Shown: positions 25,234-34,167 of the stretch, piece after piece
How positions within the stretch are numbered: position 1 is the first letter of the stretch
How the letters are laid out: each line of letters opens with the position of its first letter
Source: Bacillus sp. OxB-1
GTDB lineage: Bacteria > Bacillota > Bacilli > Bacillales_A > Planococcaceae
Direction: 5' to 3'
NCBI RefSeq assembly: GCF_000829195.1
Contig: NZ_AP013294.1
Coordinates: 2,615,001-2,679,000, forward strand
Length of the DNA: 64,000 bases
The notes under the pieces: model-generated
The model's database searches: none
What the model was told of the DNA's origin: nothing
The model's input: the letters and a program-made list of their open reading frames with translations, nothing else
Position numbers and translations under genes: made by a program

Positions 25234-27828
25234 TCAAGACGAATACTGTAACTTATCATCGGAGAATAGCAGTTCGAATTGCGGACGCACAGTAATGCCC
25301 AGTTCGTTTTCAAAAAGTTCGATGGCTTGATTTGCGGCTTTTCGGGATTTTCCGGGCTGCTTGCTTTTGATTAACAATTGCACATATTGTAAATGAAATC
25401 TCTCGTCATACGGCTCCAGTGTGAGGATCGTTTTTATCATATTGGCAGCCTCTTCAAATTTTCCAGCCTCTTCGCATTGCGCCGACCATGCTTGCAATGT
25501 CTTCATAAACTGTTCTTGAACGATTGTCCGATTGTCAGATAACCAGTCTTCATATGGGTATTCCGGCAATAGGCCATTTTGATAAAGTTCAATGGCTTTG
25601 GCTGCGGTTTCCTTGCTATACGGCTTGGCCATCAATTCCTTTAGCGTCTTCATATCGACTTCTGCTTCCTCCAACTGGAATGAATAGAGGGAATCTTGGT
25701 AGACGATAAATTTAGAGTCTCTTCCTTTTTTCAATCCCGGCTCCAGCTGTTTTCGTAAAATAGATAAAGCGACATAGAACTGATTGGATGCCGCCTCTTC
25801 CGGTTCATCCGGGGACAATAGCCCAATTAGTTCTTCCTTTGACCATCTTCTTTCATAATTAGAAACTAAGAGGAGCAAGATCCGCAAGCTAGTCTGGCGG
25901 CGAAAGCGGATCGGTTTCCCATCTAATTCGATGGAGAATGGACCAAACAAACAAATCTTCAGTTTCCCGGTTTTTTCGTCCTGATTGGGGAGACGACTCG
26001 AAGATGCAATTGCTTTCAGCTTTTGTAGATAATAAGCATGGAAATGACGATTCTCTAAAAAAAGGTGAACGGCTTGTTTCATTAAATCCTGTGCTTTTTC
26101 AATTTCACCTAATTCGGCATAGCAACGGGCCGCGGCAGACCTTGACCAGCCTTGGTCCGACTGAATGGAATAGCGGTTTGCGTGATCGATTGCCAGATTG
26201 GCCCAGTGAAGGGCTTCTTGTAAATTGGATTGCTTCCGGTAATATCGGCTCATTGTACACATCGGATAAACAATTGATGCTTTATCGCATTGTGTTGACA
26301 CCTGAATGGCCTGCTCCGCGAAACGCCGTGCTTTTTCCAAGTCTCCTTCGTCGATGGAGAGTTCCGCTGCATTCCATAACGTGTGCATTTGAGTATGTTG
26401 AAATCCGAATAGATCTGCCTTTGCCAACGCTTGGCGAGTATAGGATACCGATTGTTCATGATTGCCTAAAAAACGATGGATTTTCGCTAGTTTACTTAAA
26501 TTCAAAGCAATCATCCGATTGTCCTGTTGTTTTATTGAAAATGTTAAGCTGATGGTACTGAATTGCAATGCTTGCTGTAACTCGCCTTGAAAAAAATAAA
26601 TGGTCGCAAGGCGATGACAGAGTTCTCCATAAGCAGGTGAATTTTCAACCTCGCATCTATCTATGATGGAACGTAATGGTTCAATCAACTGCCCCAACAA
26701 ACTGGTCGGAATACAGCGGAACAAAAACAAACTGATTTCTGCTAAATGAACAGAAGGGGAGACCTGTTCTAAATAGCCGTCCAGCACTTGTAAAAACGAA
26801 CTGGGCTCATAGCGTTCCGTCATTTCCATAATGATAGCGATAACGAGTTCATCTTCTCCAGCGGCAACCGCTTGCGACAAAGCTTCTAAAAAACGGTAAT
26901 GGCTGCGATATAATTTTGCCAACTGATGATGGCGTTTTTTTATTTCATTCTTACCCCATTCTTGTTCCGCCATTTGATAGAAAAATTTGCGGAAAAGTTC
27001 GTTCAACCGATACACATTCGTTTGATTTGGCGAGAACATTAAGTGCGTATGTCCAATTGCTTGTATATATTCTTGCACAGGCCAGTTAGGTTGATAGCTG
27101 CTTAATACGATTTCATCCAAATCTCTAAATAAGGAGGCGTGTAGAAGGAATGTGCGCACATCGTCGGGGAGGTCGGCGATGATTTCGTTTGCTACATATT
27201 GATATAAATCCGTTCGGGAACTGAATGTTCCGCTTGTTTTTTTTGCCATCGCTTCTTGGAATAAGGCAAGTCCTGCTGGCCAGCCTTCCATATCCTCAAG
27301 CAGCCGTTTGTCTGCGTAATTAGTAATCGTAAATTGATAATGGAAATGAAAGAGTTCCGCGGCCTCCTCTTTTGTAAAAGCCAATTCCGCTTTGTCTATA
27401 GCGATGGCAATTCGCTGCATTTTCCAGCGACTGATGGGCAAACCGCTCGGCTGGGTTCGTCCGGAGAAAACGATGGTTGCAGTAGGCGGCAATTGCTCGA
27501 TCCATAAAATGAGGTCATCTAGATTAGAAGCATCAAGTTGTACATTTTCTGATTGATCGATGACAATCCAAGCTTCCTTTCCGGTTGGTAAAGGGAGGAG
27601 CAGAGCCCGCAATTCATCGAAGGAACAGATCGGTTGCGCTAACGTAATCCAAGAGACGAGACATGGATGCTTTTGAAAAAAAGAGGTAAGCAAAGCGGTT
27701 TTACCATAGCCATTCCCCGCAGTCAAAAAGACGACTCTTTTTTGCTCGTAAGATTGCAGCAAAGTGAACAATCGTTCTCTTGGCATGATATAATCCGTCA
27801 CAGGTATTGCTTTGGATAAGTTGTACAA
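25234..27828 (-). CDS. SARP/BTAD-type transcriptional regulator with STAND ATPase domain
   Basis: An 864-residue regulator. The N-terminal P-loop AGNGYGKTALL and a later hydrophobic-Asp motif (AWIVIDQS) mark a MalT/AfsR-like STAND ATPase. A long TPR-like helical region occupies about 330-600. The C terminus carries a winged helix (LKICLFGPFSIELDGKPI, RRWSKEELIGLL) and a bacterial transcriptional activation domain, as in SARPs. TTG 27846 opens the frame but overlaps GGGGGGAG, and TTG 27828 lies 8 nt beyond that site and is the likelier start. It is divergent from the cupin gene, whose promoter carries SARP-like direct repeats, so activation of the cupin gene is the likely role. Confidence 0.85.
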   Translation of the reverse strand: MYNLSKAIPVTDYIMPRERLFTLLQSYEQKRVVFLTAGNGYGKTALLTSFFQKHPCLVSWITLAQPICSFDELRALLLPLPTGKEAWIVIDQSENVQLDASNLDDLILWIEQLPPTATIVFSGRTQPSGLPISRWKMQRIAIAIDKAELAFTKEEAAELFHFHYQFTITNYADKRLLEDMEGWPAGLALFQEAMAKKTSGTFSSRTDLYQYVANEIIADLPDDVRTFLLHASLFRDLDEIVLSSYQPNWPVQEYIQAIGHTHLMFSPNQTNVYRLNELFRKFFYQMAEQEWGKNEIKKRHHQLAKLYRSHYRFLEALSQAVAAGEDELVIAIIMEMTERYEPSSFLQVLDGYLEQVSPSVHLAEISLFLFRCIPTSLLGQLIEPLRSIIDRCEVENSPAYGELCHRLATIYFFQGELQQALQFSTISLTFSIKQQDNRMIALNLSKLAKIHRFLGNHEQSVSYTRQALAKADLFGFQHTQMHTLWNAAELSIDEGDLEKARRFAEQAIQVSTQCDKASIVYPMCTMSRYYRKQSNLQEALHWANLAIDHANRYSIQSDQGWSRSAAARCYAELGEIEKAQDLMKQAVHLFLENRHFHAYYLQKLKAIASSSRLPNQDEKTGKLKICLFGPFSIELDGKPIRFRRQTSLRILLLLVSNYERRWSKEELIGLLSPDEPEEAASNQFYVALSILRKQLEPGLKKGRDSKFIVYQDSLYSFQLEEAEVDMKTLKELMAKPYSKETAAKAIELYQNGLLPEYPYEDWLSDNRTIVQEQFMKTLQAWSAQCEEAGKFEEAANMIKTILTLEPYDERFHLQYVQLLIKSKQPGKSRKAANQAIELFENELGITVRPQFELLFSDDKLQYSS

Positions 27829-27898
27829 AAGACCCACTCCCCCCAAGTATATACTTTCCTATCATTCTACCATTAGTAAGAATTTTCATCAAATTCGG

Positions 27899-27929
27899 TA
27901 AGGTCAGTGTAAGGTCGATTAGATATGCT
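27899..27929 (+). promoter_or_regulatory. Direct heptamer repeats and -10 box, SARP-like promoter
   Basis: TAAGGTC occurs at 27899-27905 and 27910-27916, an exact 11-bp period, followed 7 bp later by a -10-like TATGCT (27924-27929). SARP activators bind heptamer repeats spaced 11 bp just upstream of the -10 box. An inverted repeat TTTGTTA/TAACAAA (27933-27957) lies downstream. Confidence 0.55.
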
Positions 27930-27985
27930 GGATTTGTTATCAGCAATAGGTAACAAACTATCCATACATTGGGGGAGGAAATCAC

Positions 27986-28522
27986 ATGTCAAAGCAAACT
28001 GGTACTTCAAATCGCTTTACTCCGGATTTTTGGATGAACTGTCCGGGAAATAGCCCGAAAGGCGATCGGAAGGAATTCATTAACCCGGATTGGATTCCTT
28101 GGACAGAATGGTTGATGCCAGGAACTCACTTCAAACTATTCCATTGCGATCTCGTTTCCGGTAATTTTACAATGCTATTGAAAGTGGATCCCGGTACAAA
28201 AGCTACCGTACACTGGCATCTTCATAATACGGAAGCCTTTATTGTGGAAGGCGGTTTTTATTATGATGAGGGGGATGATAAGGGGTACAAGGGATACTAT
28301 ACTTGCGAATCCGCCGGGGCAGTTCACGAACCGTTCGTTTCGCCTGAAGGCTGTATAATGTTCGCGATTTCACACGGTCCGATTGGCGGTTACACGGAAG
28401 ATGGACAGCTTGCCGTAATGGCGGATGCCCGACTCCATTATTATATGGCGAAGGAAAACAATGCGGTGGAACATACGACGGTAGTCGATTACACATTTGG
28501 CAGTTTAGATTTACAAAAATAA
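27986..28522 (+). CDS. Cupin-domain protein, possible dioxygenase
   Basis: A 178-residue protein with a single cupin barrel. The first motif carries a metal triad (VHWHLHNTEAFIVEGG, two His and one Glu) and a further His appears in GAVHEPF. The overall pattern matches the 2,4'-dihydroxyacetophenone dioxygenase/ChrR-like cupins, which bind iron, zinc or nickel. The N terminus (SNRFTPDFWMNCPGN) is not a signal. AGGAGG-like GGGGGAGG precedes the ATG. It stands alone between its divergent SARP-type regulator and a terminator, so it is probably the regulated target. The substrate is unknown. Confidence 0.85.
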   Translation: MSKQTGTSNRFTPDFWMNCPGNSPKGDRKEFINPDWIPWTEWLMPGTHFKLFHCDLVSGNFTMLLKVDPGTKATVHWHLHNTEAFIVEGGFYYDEGDDKGYKGYYTCESAGAVHEPFVSPEGCIMFAISHGPIGGYTEDGQLAVMADARLHYYMAKENNAVEHTTVVDYTFGSLDLQK

Positions 28523-28534
28523 TCGTAAAGTATG

Positions 28535-28572
28535 AATCCCGGCGCCCCATAATAGGGGAGCCGGGATTTTTT
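28535..28572. terminator. Strong intrinsic terminator
   Basis: AATCCCGGC plus GCCCC on the left (28535-28548) pairs with GGGG and GCCGGGATT (28555-28568), followed by TTTTTT. It ends the cupin transcript and may serve the convergent small gene. Confidence 0.85.
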
Positions 28573-28576
28573 CGAC

Positions 28577-28768
28577 TTATTTTGTGTGATTCGGGTTATT
28601 TACACGACTTCTTTCGGCATTTTCCATTTCACTGATGCGGTAGGCTTCTTGGACGGCCTTCCGGTATTCCCGTAATTCAACCGCTTCCTCTGCCATTTCG
28701 ACGTGCATATCGCTTAATGCCGCTTTCCGTTTTTCAATCTCCGTTTGCATTCGTTTCGGTGATTTCAA
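28577..28768 (-). CDS. Small coiled-coil protein downstream of fdhD
   Basis: About 63 residues, almost wholly helical and charged (EIEKRKAALSDMHVEMAEE), with no membrane segment. The frame opens at 28825, but AAAGGAGG lies about 8 nt before TTG 28768, which gives MKSPKRMQTEIEKRK as the N terminus. It follows fdhD on the same strand with a gap of 62 bp, so it may be co-transcribed with it. I do not recognise the family; a structural or accessory role is possible. Confidence 0.65.
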   Translation of the reverse strand: MKSPKRMQTEIEKRKAALSDMHVEMAEEAVELREYRKAVQEAYRISEMENAERSRVNNPNHTK

Positions 28769-28830
28769 GCTGATTCCTCCTTTTTCCTGTTGAATCCTTA
28801 ATTTGGCTTGGAACCCCGAATTCATTCATT

Positions 28831-29634
28831 CTAATTATTTTCTTCCGTTAAAACGATCCGTTCCGGATGCGTATAGATATTAAAGGTTTGCCCTCGGATG
28901 AAACCGACCGTCGTAATGCCCAATTCCTCGGCCAGCACTAAAGCCCGTGCCGATGGAGCCGATTTGGAAAGGATGACTTCACAACCGATTTTGGCGACTT
29001 TCAATAAAATCTCCGATGAAATCCGGCCGCTGAACACGATTGCTTTGTCTCGTACATTAATTTGATGCTTCAAGCAATGCCCATATAATTTATCGAGCGC
29101 ATTATGGCGACCGATATCCATCCGTGTCAAAATCAGCTTTGCCGGCGTACCGATTGCGGCATTGTGAACGCCGCCTGTCTGGTGGAATAAGTCGGCAGAG
29201 CGCTCCATTTCCTCCATCAAGGAAAAGCATTGCGCCGGGGACAATTCGATATTCGTCCCAGTCATCTTTTTAGCGGTGAGCGCATCATGAGCAAATATAA
29301 ATCCCGGTCGGCTCATTCCGCAGCAGGAATTGACAAATCGTTTATTCAATAATTGTTCGTAATAGGGATACATCGTGTCCGTTTCAATATGGACGATTCC
29401 GGCCCCTTCATCTACCCGCAAGTCCTTGATTTGTTCGTATTTGGGAATGATCCCTTCGGATGCCAGGAAACCGATGACCATTTCTTCGATATGGTCGGGG
29501 GAGCAAACGATGGTCATGAACTCCTTGCTGTTGATTCGGATCGTCACCGGGTGCTCCGCAACTATCAAATCTTCCCGTTGCGTGAAGGAACCGTTGGCGA
29601 ACTGGAGGACGGTTCGTTTCTCTGCTAGATTCAT
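28831..29634 (-). CDS. fdhD: Formate dehydrogenase accessory sulfurtransferase FdhD
   Basis: A 267-residue protein that passes sulfur from a cysteine desulfurase to the molybdenum cofactor of formate dehydrogenase, an obligatory activation step. The conserved active-site cysteines appear in FVNSCCGMSRPGF, and the C-terminal half has the usual HNALDKLYGH, FSGRISSEILLKVAK and KSAPSARAL blocks that bind the bis-MGD cofactor. AAGGAG about 9 nt before the ATG supports the start. It is divergent from the formate dehydrogenase genes, 148 bp apart, which fits its function. Confidence 0.96.
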   Translation of the reverse strand: MNLAEKRTVLQFANGSFTQREDLIVAEHPVTIRINSKEFMTIVCSPDHIEEMVIGFLASEGIIPKYEQIKDLRVDEGAGIVHIETDTMYPYYEQLLNKRFVNSCCGMSRPGFIFAHDALTAKKMTGTNIELSPAQCFSLMEEMERSADLFHQTGGVHNAAIGTPAKLILTRMDIGRHNALDKLYGHCLKHQINVRDKAIVFSGRISSEILLKVAKIGCEVILSKSAPSARALVLAEELGITTVGFIRGQTFNIYTHPERIVLTEENN

Positions 29635-29710
29635 CTCTATGAGCTCCTTATCTCTTCGTTCAAATCCATTCTACCTACACGATACACTGTTCTCTTCCAT
29701 AATAGCAATA

Positions 29711-29739
29711 TTGTAACTACTACTAGAATGCCTTATACT
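29711..29739 (+). promoter_or_regulatory. Candidate promoter of the formate dehydrogenase operon
   Basis: TTGTAA (29711-29716), a 17-bp spacer and TATACT (29734-29739), 43 bp before the fdhA start codon. Confidence 0.55.
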
Positions 29740-29782
29740 GAGGGCAACGAAAACGTGATTTCTATAGAAAAGGGGCGATGGC

Positions 29783-32719
29783 ATGACCATCTGGTTGGAT
29801 GATTTGCCTGTTGATACGAGAGAAGGCGAAACCCTTATACAAATGCTCAATCGCATTGGAGTGGAGCATCCGCAAATCTGTCATTTGCCGGAAGTCGATC
29901 CGATCGAAACTTGCGATACATGTATTGTGGAAGTGGACGGCGCGCTCGTTCGGGCCTGCTCCACGGTAGCGATGGATGGAATGCGTGTCGCGTTACATAC
30001 ATCTCGGGCAAAAGAAGCACGAACCGAAGCGATGGATCGCATTCTCGAAAATCATTTGCTCTATTGTACGGTATGCGACAATAATAACGGCAATTGCAAA
30101 GTGCATAATACGGTCGACTTGATGGGGATCGAGCATCAGAAATATCCGTATGAACCGAAATGTCCACCGGGAGCCGTCGATTTCACCCACCCTTTTTACC
30201 GATATGACCCAAATCAGTGCATCGCTTGCGGGCAATGTGTGGAAGTGTGCCAAAATCTTCAGGTGAATGAAACCTTGTCCATCGATTGGGAAAGGGAGCG
30301 TCCCATCGTCCTCTGGGACGGCGGCGCGAAAATCAATGACTCATCCTGTGTCGGATGCGGCCACTGCATCACGGTTTGCCCGTGCAATGCGCTCATGGAA
30401 AAGTCGATGTTGGGGGAGGCCGGATTCCTTACGGCCATGCCGCCAAATGTGCTCGAACCGATGATTGAACTTGTCAAAGACGTGGAGCCCGGTTATAGCA
30501 GCATTATGGCCATTTCCGATGCGGAAGCGGCAATGCGAGAGACCCGAATCCAAAAGACGAAAACCGTTTGCACGTTTTGCGGCGTAGGCTGTTCGTTCGA
30601 AGTGTGGACGAAAGATCGGGACATCTTGAAAATCCAGCCAGTCTCTGAAGCGCCGGTTAATGCGATTTCGACTTGCGTCAAAGGGAAATTCGGATGGGAT
30701 TTCGTCAATAGTGAGGAGCGGTTGACGACGCCGCTGATCCGCCAAGGGGATTCTTTTGTTGAAGCATCATGGGAGGAAGCGCTCGATCTCGTCGCGAAAA
30801 ATCTAGGCGATATTTGGGAAGAACATGGAAAAGAGAGCGTCGGCATCATTTCCTCGTCGAAAATTACGAATGAAGAGAATTACATCATTCAAAAATTGGC
30901 CCGACAAGTCTTCGAAACGAATAATGTGGACAATTGTTCCCGTTATTGCCAATCGCCTGCGACGGATGGGCTCTTCCGGACGGTCGGAATGGGCGGAGAC
31001 GCGGGAACAATTAAAGATATCGCGCAAGCAGGGCTTGTCATCATCATCGGAGCAAATCCGGCGGAAGGGCATCCCGTTCTGGCAACCCGGGTGAAGCGGG
31101 CCCATAAGCTGCATGGCCAGAAATTGATCGTATCGGATTTGCGAAAAAATGAAATGGCGGAGCGTTCCGATCTTTTCATCAGTCCCCGTCAAGGGACGGA
31201 CCAAGTATGGCTGATGGCAGTCACTCACTATATGATCCAGCAAGGTTGGCATGATGAGGCGTTCATCCGCGAGAATGTGCTGCATTTCGAAGAGTTTAAT
31301 GAGGTTTTGGAAAGATACACATTGGACTATGCCGAGGAAGTGACGGGCGTACCGAAAGACCAGCTGATCCGGACGGCTGAAATGATCCGGGATGCGGACG
31401 GGACGTGCATCCTTTGGGGGATGGGTGTCACGCAAAACACGGGTGGATCGGATACGTCCGCCGCGATTTCCAATTTGCTGCTAGCGACAGGCAACTACCG
31501 TCGGCCGGGCGCAGGGGCTTATCCGCTTCGCGGGCATAATAATGTCCAAGGCGCCTGTGATATGGGAACGTTGCCCGGATGGCTGCCCGGCTACCAGCAT
31601 GTGACGGACGACGTTGCCCGTAAAAAATTTGAAGACGCATATGGCGTGGAAATTGAAGGACGGCCAGGAATGGATAATATCCAAATGCTCCAAGCAGTCG
31701 ATAAAGGTCTCATGAAGGCGATGTATATCGTCGGGGAGGATATGGCACTCGTCGATTCCAATGCGAATCACGTGCATGACGTCCTGTCAAAGTTGGACTT
31801 TCTCGTCGTTCAGGATATTTTCTTTTCACGGACTGCGCAATACGCGGACGTCATCTTGCCTGCCGTACCGTCGCTGGAGAAAGACGGCACTTTCACGAAT
31901 ACGGAGCGACGCGTTCAACGGCTGTACCAGGCTTTGCCGGAGCTCGGCGAAGCGAAAGCCGACTGGTGGATTGTCCAGGAAGTCGCCAACCGTCTCGGCG
32001 CGGATTGGAATTATACGCATCCGAGTGAAATCTTTGCAGAAATGGCGAGCCTGGCACCGCTATTCAGCCAAGCGGATTATTCCGGGTTGGAAGACTGGAA
32101 CAGTTTCCTCTGGGGAAGCCTCGATGGATCGAGTACGCCGCTCCTCTATGTGGACGGGTTTAATTTCCCGGATAAAAAAGCACGGTTTGCACTCTCCGAT
32201 TGGGTGGAACCGGCAACCTTCGATGAGGAATTTGATTTGCACATCAACAACGGACGCCTGTTGGAACATTTCCATGAAGGGAATTTGACGAATAAATCCG
32301 AAGGCATCCAGTCGAAAGTGCCCGAGATTTTCGTGGAAATATCCCCGGAACTGGCGAAGGAGCGCGGGGTAGTGAGCGGATCGCTCGTTCGGCTGATTTC
32401 TCCATATGGTGCATTGAAGCTTCCGGCGCTTGTCACGGATCGGGTCAAGGCGAATGAGCTATTCTTGCCGATGAATTCAACGAAAAAGGAATCGGCCATC
32501 AACTTCTTGACAGGCCCTGCGGTTGATCAACGGACGAACACCCCTGCATTCAAACAGACGAAAGTGCGGATGGAAGTACTCCGCGAAGTGCAGAATAATC
32601 CATTGCCTGCATCCAATCCGCGAAACAAAAGACGACATCCGCAAGATGGAGTGGAAGTGGAACGGAAATGGGCGCGTCCCGGCTATGTGCATTTGACCGA
32701 TCAAGAGGAGGGAAGATAG
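29783..32719 (+). CDS. NAD-dependent formate dehydrogenase alpha subunit, YjgC/YrhE-like
   Basis: A 978-residue molybdopterin oxidoreductase that oxidises formate to CO2. Domains in order are an N-terminal [2Fe-2S] ferredoxin domain (Cys in HPQICHLPEVDPIETCDTC), a His/Cys cluster-binding region, two 4Fe-4S motifs (CIACGQCVEVC and CVGCGHCITVC), a further [4Fe-4S] site (CTFCGVGC) and the bis-MGD catalytic domains. The molybdenum-ligand position is a Cys in CSRYCQSPATDG, not selenocysteine, and the residue after it is Gln where E. coli FdhF has the catalytic His. Near-identical motifs occur in B. subtilis YjgC as I recall. It is operonic with the DUF1641 gene and divergent from fdhD. Confidence 0.94.
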   Translation: MTIWLDDLPVDTREGETLIQMLNRIGVEHPQICHLPEVDPIETCDTCIVEVDGALVRACSTVAMDGMRVALHTSRAKEARTEAMDRILENHLLYCTVCDNNNGNCKVHNTVDLMGIEHQKYPYEPKCPPGAVDFTHPFYRYDPNQCIACGQCVEVCQNLQVNETLSIDWERERPIVLWDGGAKINDSSCVGCGHCITVCPCNALMEKSMLGEAGFLTAMPPNVLEPMIELVKDVEPGYSSIMAISDAEAAMRETRIQKTKTVCTFCGVGCSFEVWTKDRDILKIQPVSEAPVNAISTCVKGKFGWDFVNSEERLTTPLIRQGDSFVEASWEEALDLVAKNLGDIWEEHGKESVGIISSSKITNEENYIIQKLARQVFETNNVDNCSRYCQSPATDGLFRTVGMGGDAGTIKDIAQAGLVIIIGANPAEGHPVLATRVKRAHKLHGQKLIVSDLRKNEMAERSDLFISPRQGTDQVWLMAVTHYMIQQGWHDEAFIRENVLHFEEFNEVLERYTLDYAEEVTGVPKDQLIRTAEMIRDADGTCILWGMGVTQNTGGSDTSAAISNLLLATGNYRRPGAGAYPLRGHNNVQGACDMGTLPGWLPGYQHVTDDVARKKFEDAYGVEIEGRPGMDNIQMLQAVDKGLMKAMYIVGEDMALVDSNANHVHDVLSKLDFLVVQDIFFSRTAQYADVILPAVPSLEKDGTFTNTERRVQRLYQALPELGEAKADWWIVQEVANRLGADWNYTHPSEIFAEMASLAPLFSQADYSGLEDWNSFLWGSLDGSSTPLLYVDGFNFPDKKARFALSDWVEPATFDEEFDLHINNGRLLEHFHEGNLTNKSEGIQSKVPEIFVEISPELAKERGVVSGSLVRLISPYGALKLPALVTDRVKANELFLPMNSTKKESAINFLTGPAVDQRTNTPAFKQTKVRMEVLREVQNNPLPASNPRNKRRHPQDGVEVERKWARPGYVHLTDQEEGR

Positions 32720-32720
32720 G

Positions 32721-33218
32721 ATGGCGACACCGATTACATCGATCCGGAAATCAGAGAAGACGGCGGAACAGCTGCAGCAGGAAAAGCTGGAGGACTTGCA
32801 GGCACTGATTACCGAGCAGGAGGAAGCCCTTCAGAAAATTCTTCAATTGACAGGGGAACTGCATAAAATGGGCGTGCTCGATGCGGCACATGCGATGGTG
32901 CAGGCGAAGGAGAAAATCGCCGGCATTGCGCTCGAACAAGTGTCGCGCGAGCCCGTGACTCATTTGATCAACCACGTCATGGGGGCGGCCGGCGTCCTTT
33001 CTTCCATTGAACCTGAAGTGACCGCAAAGCTTGCCAACAGCGTCAAGAAAGGGCTGGACGAAGCAGAATTATACCGTGGAAATGGCGAGAAGGTAGGTCT
33101 TTTTCAATTGCTGTCGGCCATCCAAGATCCCGATATGAACCGCGCCTTGAAATTCGGTCTTGATTTCCTGAAAGGGATGGGGAAAGAGTTGGGTAAGAAG
33201 GAATCAGATAGCGACTAA
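32721..33218 (+). CDS. DUF1641 protein, YjgD-like partner of formate dehydrogenase
   Basis: A 165-residue helical protein of the DUF1641 family. It starts one base after the stop of the formate dehydrogenase gene, and GAGGAGGG within the end of that gene is its ribosome site. The same gene pair (yjgC-yjgD) occurs in B. subtilis. Conserved segments include HLINHVMGAAGVLSSIEP and LLSAIQDPDMNRALKFGLDF. Its biochemical role is unproven; the fixed linkage suggests it is a subunit or assembly factor of the formate dehydrogenase. There is no membrane segment. Confidence 0.9.
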   Translation: MATPITSIRKSEKTAEQLQQEKLEDLQALITEQEEALQKILQLTGELHKMGVLDAAHAMVQAKEKIAGIALEQVSREPVTHLINHVMGAAGVLSSIEPEVTAKLANSVKKGLDEAELYRGNGEKVGLFQLLSAIQDPDMNRALKFGLDFLKGMGKELGKKESDSD

Positions 33219-33249
33219 ATTTTTTACATGTATATGAGCAGTTCAAGCC

Positions 33250-33600
33250 CTACCATGAGTTCTTCGTCAGGGACAAACAAGCGCTGATGGAATTGGGGCA
33301 AGCGATCGACGAATCACTAGAACAGGGATTGGAACTGGGAATTTCACGGCTACTGGCCTGGAAGGGGATGAAGCGATTGTCTTCCGGTAGAAGGAGAAGA
33401 GCGGGAGCCGCTCGATTCCTTATGAATACCAAGGACTTTTCGGCGATCAGTAAATAGTCGAATGCAAATAAAGCCATCGCTTCAGGACTTGTCGCCATGA
33501 ACGGCTCCCAACCGAAGATGACAAAATAACCATTGATCCCCGCGACGAGAAAGACGATTCCCAAAAAGAACCTACATAGCTTTGTCAGGAACATTGCCAT
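33250..33600 (-). pseudogene. DoxX-like membrane protein, degenerate C-terminal half
   Basis: The first 60 residues look like a DoxX-family protein: LCRFFLGIVFLVAGINGYFV is a first TM helix, and FDYLLIAEKSL resembles the next conserved block. GGGAGGTG just before the ATG supports a genuine start. After about residue 65 the frame turns into Ser/Pro-rich sequence that does not look like a membrane protein, and the family's last two helices are missing. The opposite strand over 33233-33457 reads as a plausible helical protein fragment ending in a stop. I suspect a deletion or recombination scar. The product, if made, is unlikely to work. Confidence 0.5.
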
Positions 33601-33732
33601 ACATCCACCTCCCGGTATCGTTCCTTTTATTTTATCGAATATTCAAAAATACGGGAGGCGTGTAAGTCCTATTTTAGGATCGAAATATTTCAACCGGGAA
33701 GGAAGCAGGACGACCCAAAAGGAGGATTTCAT

Positions 33733-34167
33733 TTGGAAGAAACTATCATCAAAGAACTAGTGACGGAAAAAGATTTCTTGGCGGGATATCCCATTATGAA
33801 ACAACTACGTTCCCATCTGAATGAGGATGCCTATATGGAACTGGTCCTAGAGGCGAAAGAAAAAGAGCAATACCGGCAATTTGCGCTTTTTGACGGGGAT
33901 GAGGTGGTGGCGGTGATCGGGTTTCAACCGATGATTACGCTTTATTATGGCCGCTATATCTGGGTTTGCGATCTCGTGACCGATGCAGCGAAGCGGTCGA
34001 AGGGATGTGGAGAAAAGTTGCTCGGGTTCGTCCATGATCTTGCCCGGTCGGAAGGATACTCCTCCGTTGCTTTATCAAGCGGTCTGCAACGGGCGGAGGC
34101 CCATCGCTTCTACGAAGGGAAGATGGGCTATGACCGCGTCAGCTACGTGTTTAAAACAGGATTATGA
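33733..34167 (+). CDS. GNAT-family N-acetyltransferase
   Basis: A 144-residue acetyl-CoA-dependent acyltransferase. The acetyl-CoA-binding motif A (RSKGCGEKLLGFVHDLARSEG, the R/QxxGxG/A type) lies about 94-115, and the C-terminal LSSGLQRAEAHRFYEGKMGY is typical of motif B. The start is TTG with AAAGGAGG about 8 nt upstream. Its last 6 nt overlap the convergent membrane-protein gene. The acceptor could be an amino acid, polyamine or antibiotic and cannot be predicted. Confidence 0.92.
   Translation: MEETIIKELVTEKDFLAGYPIMKQLRSHLNEDAYMELVLEAKEKEQYRQFALFDGDEVVAVIGFQPMITLYYGRYIWVCDLVTDAAKRSKGCGEKLLGFVHDLARSEGYSSVALSSGLQRAEAHRFYEGKMGYDRVSYVFKTGL

Noticed and set aside
30803-31435. 210-codon minus-strand ORF inside the formate dehydrogenase gene
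   Set aside because: It lies wholly opposite a highly conserved molybdopterin domain and has shadow-like composition.
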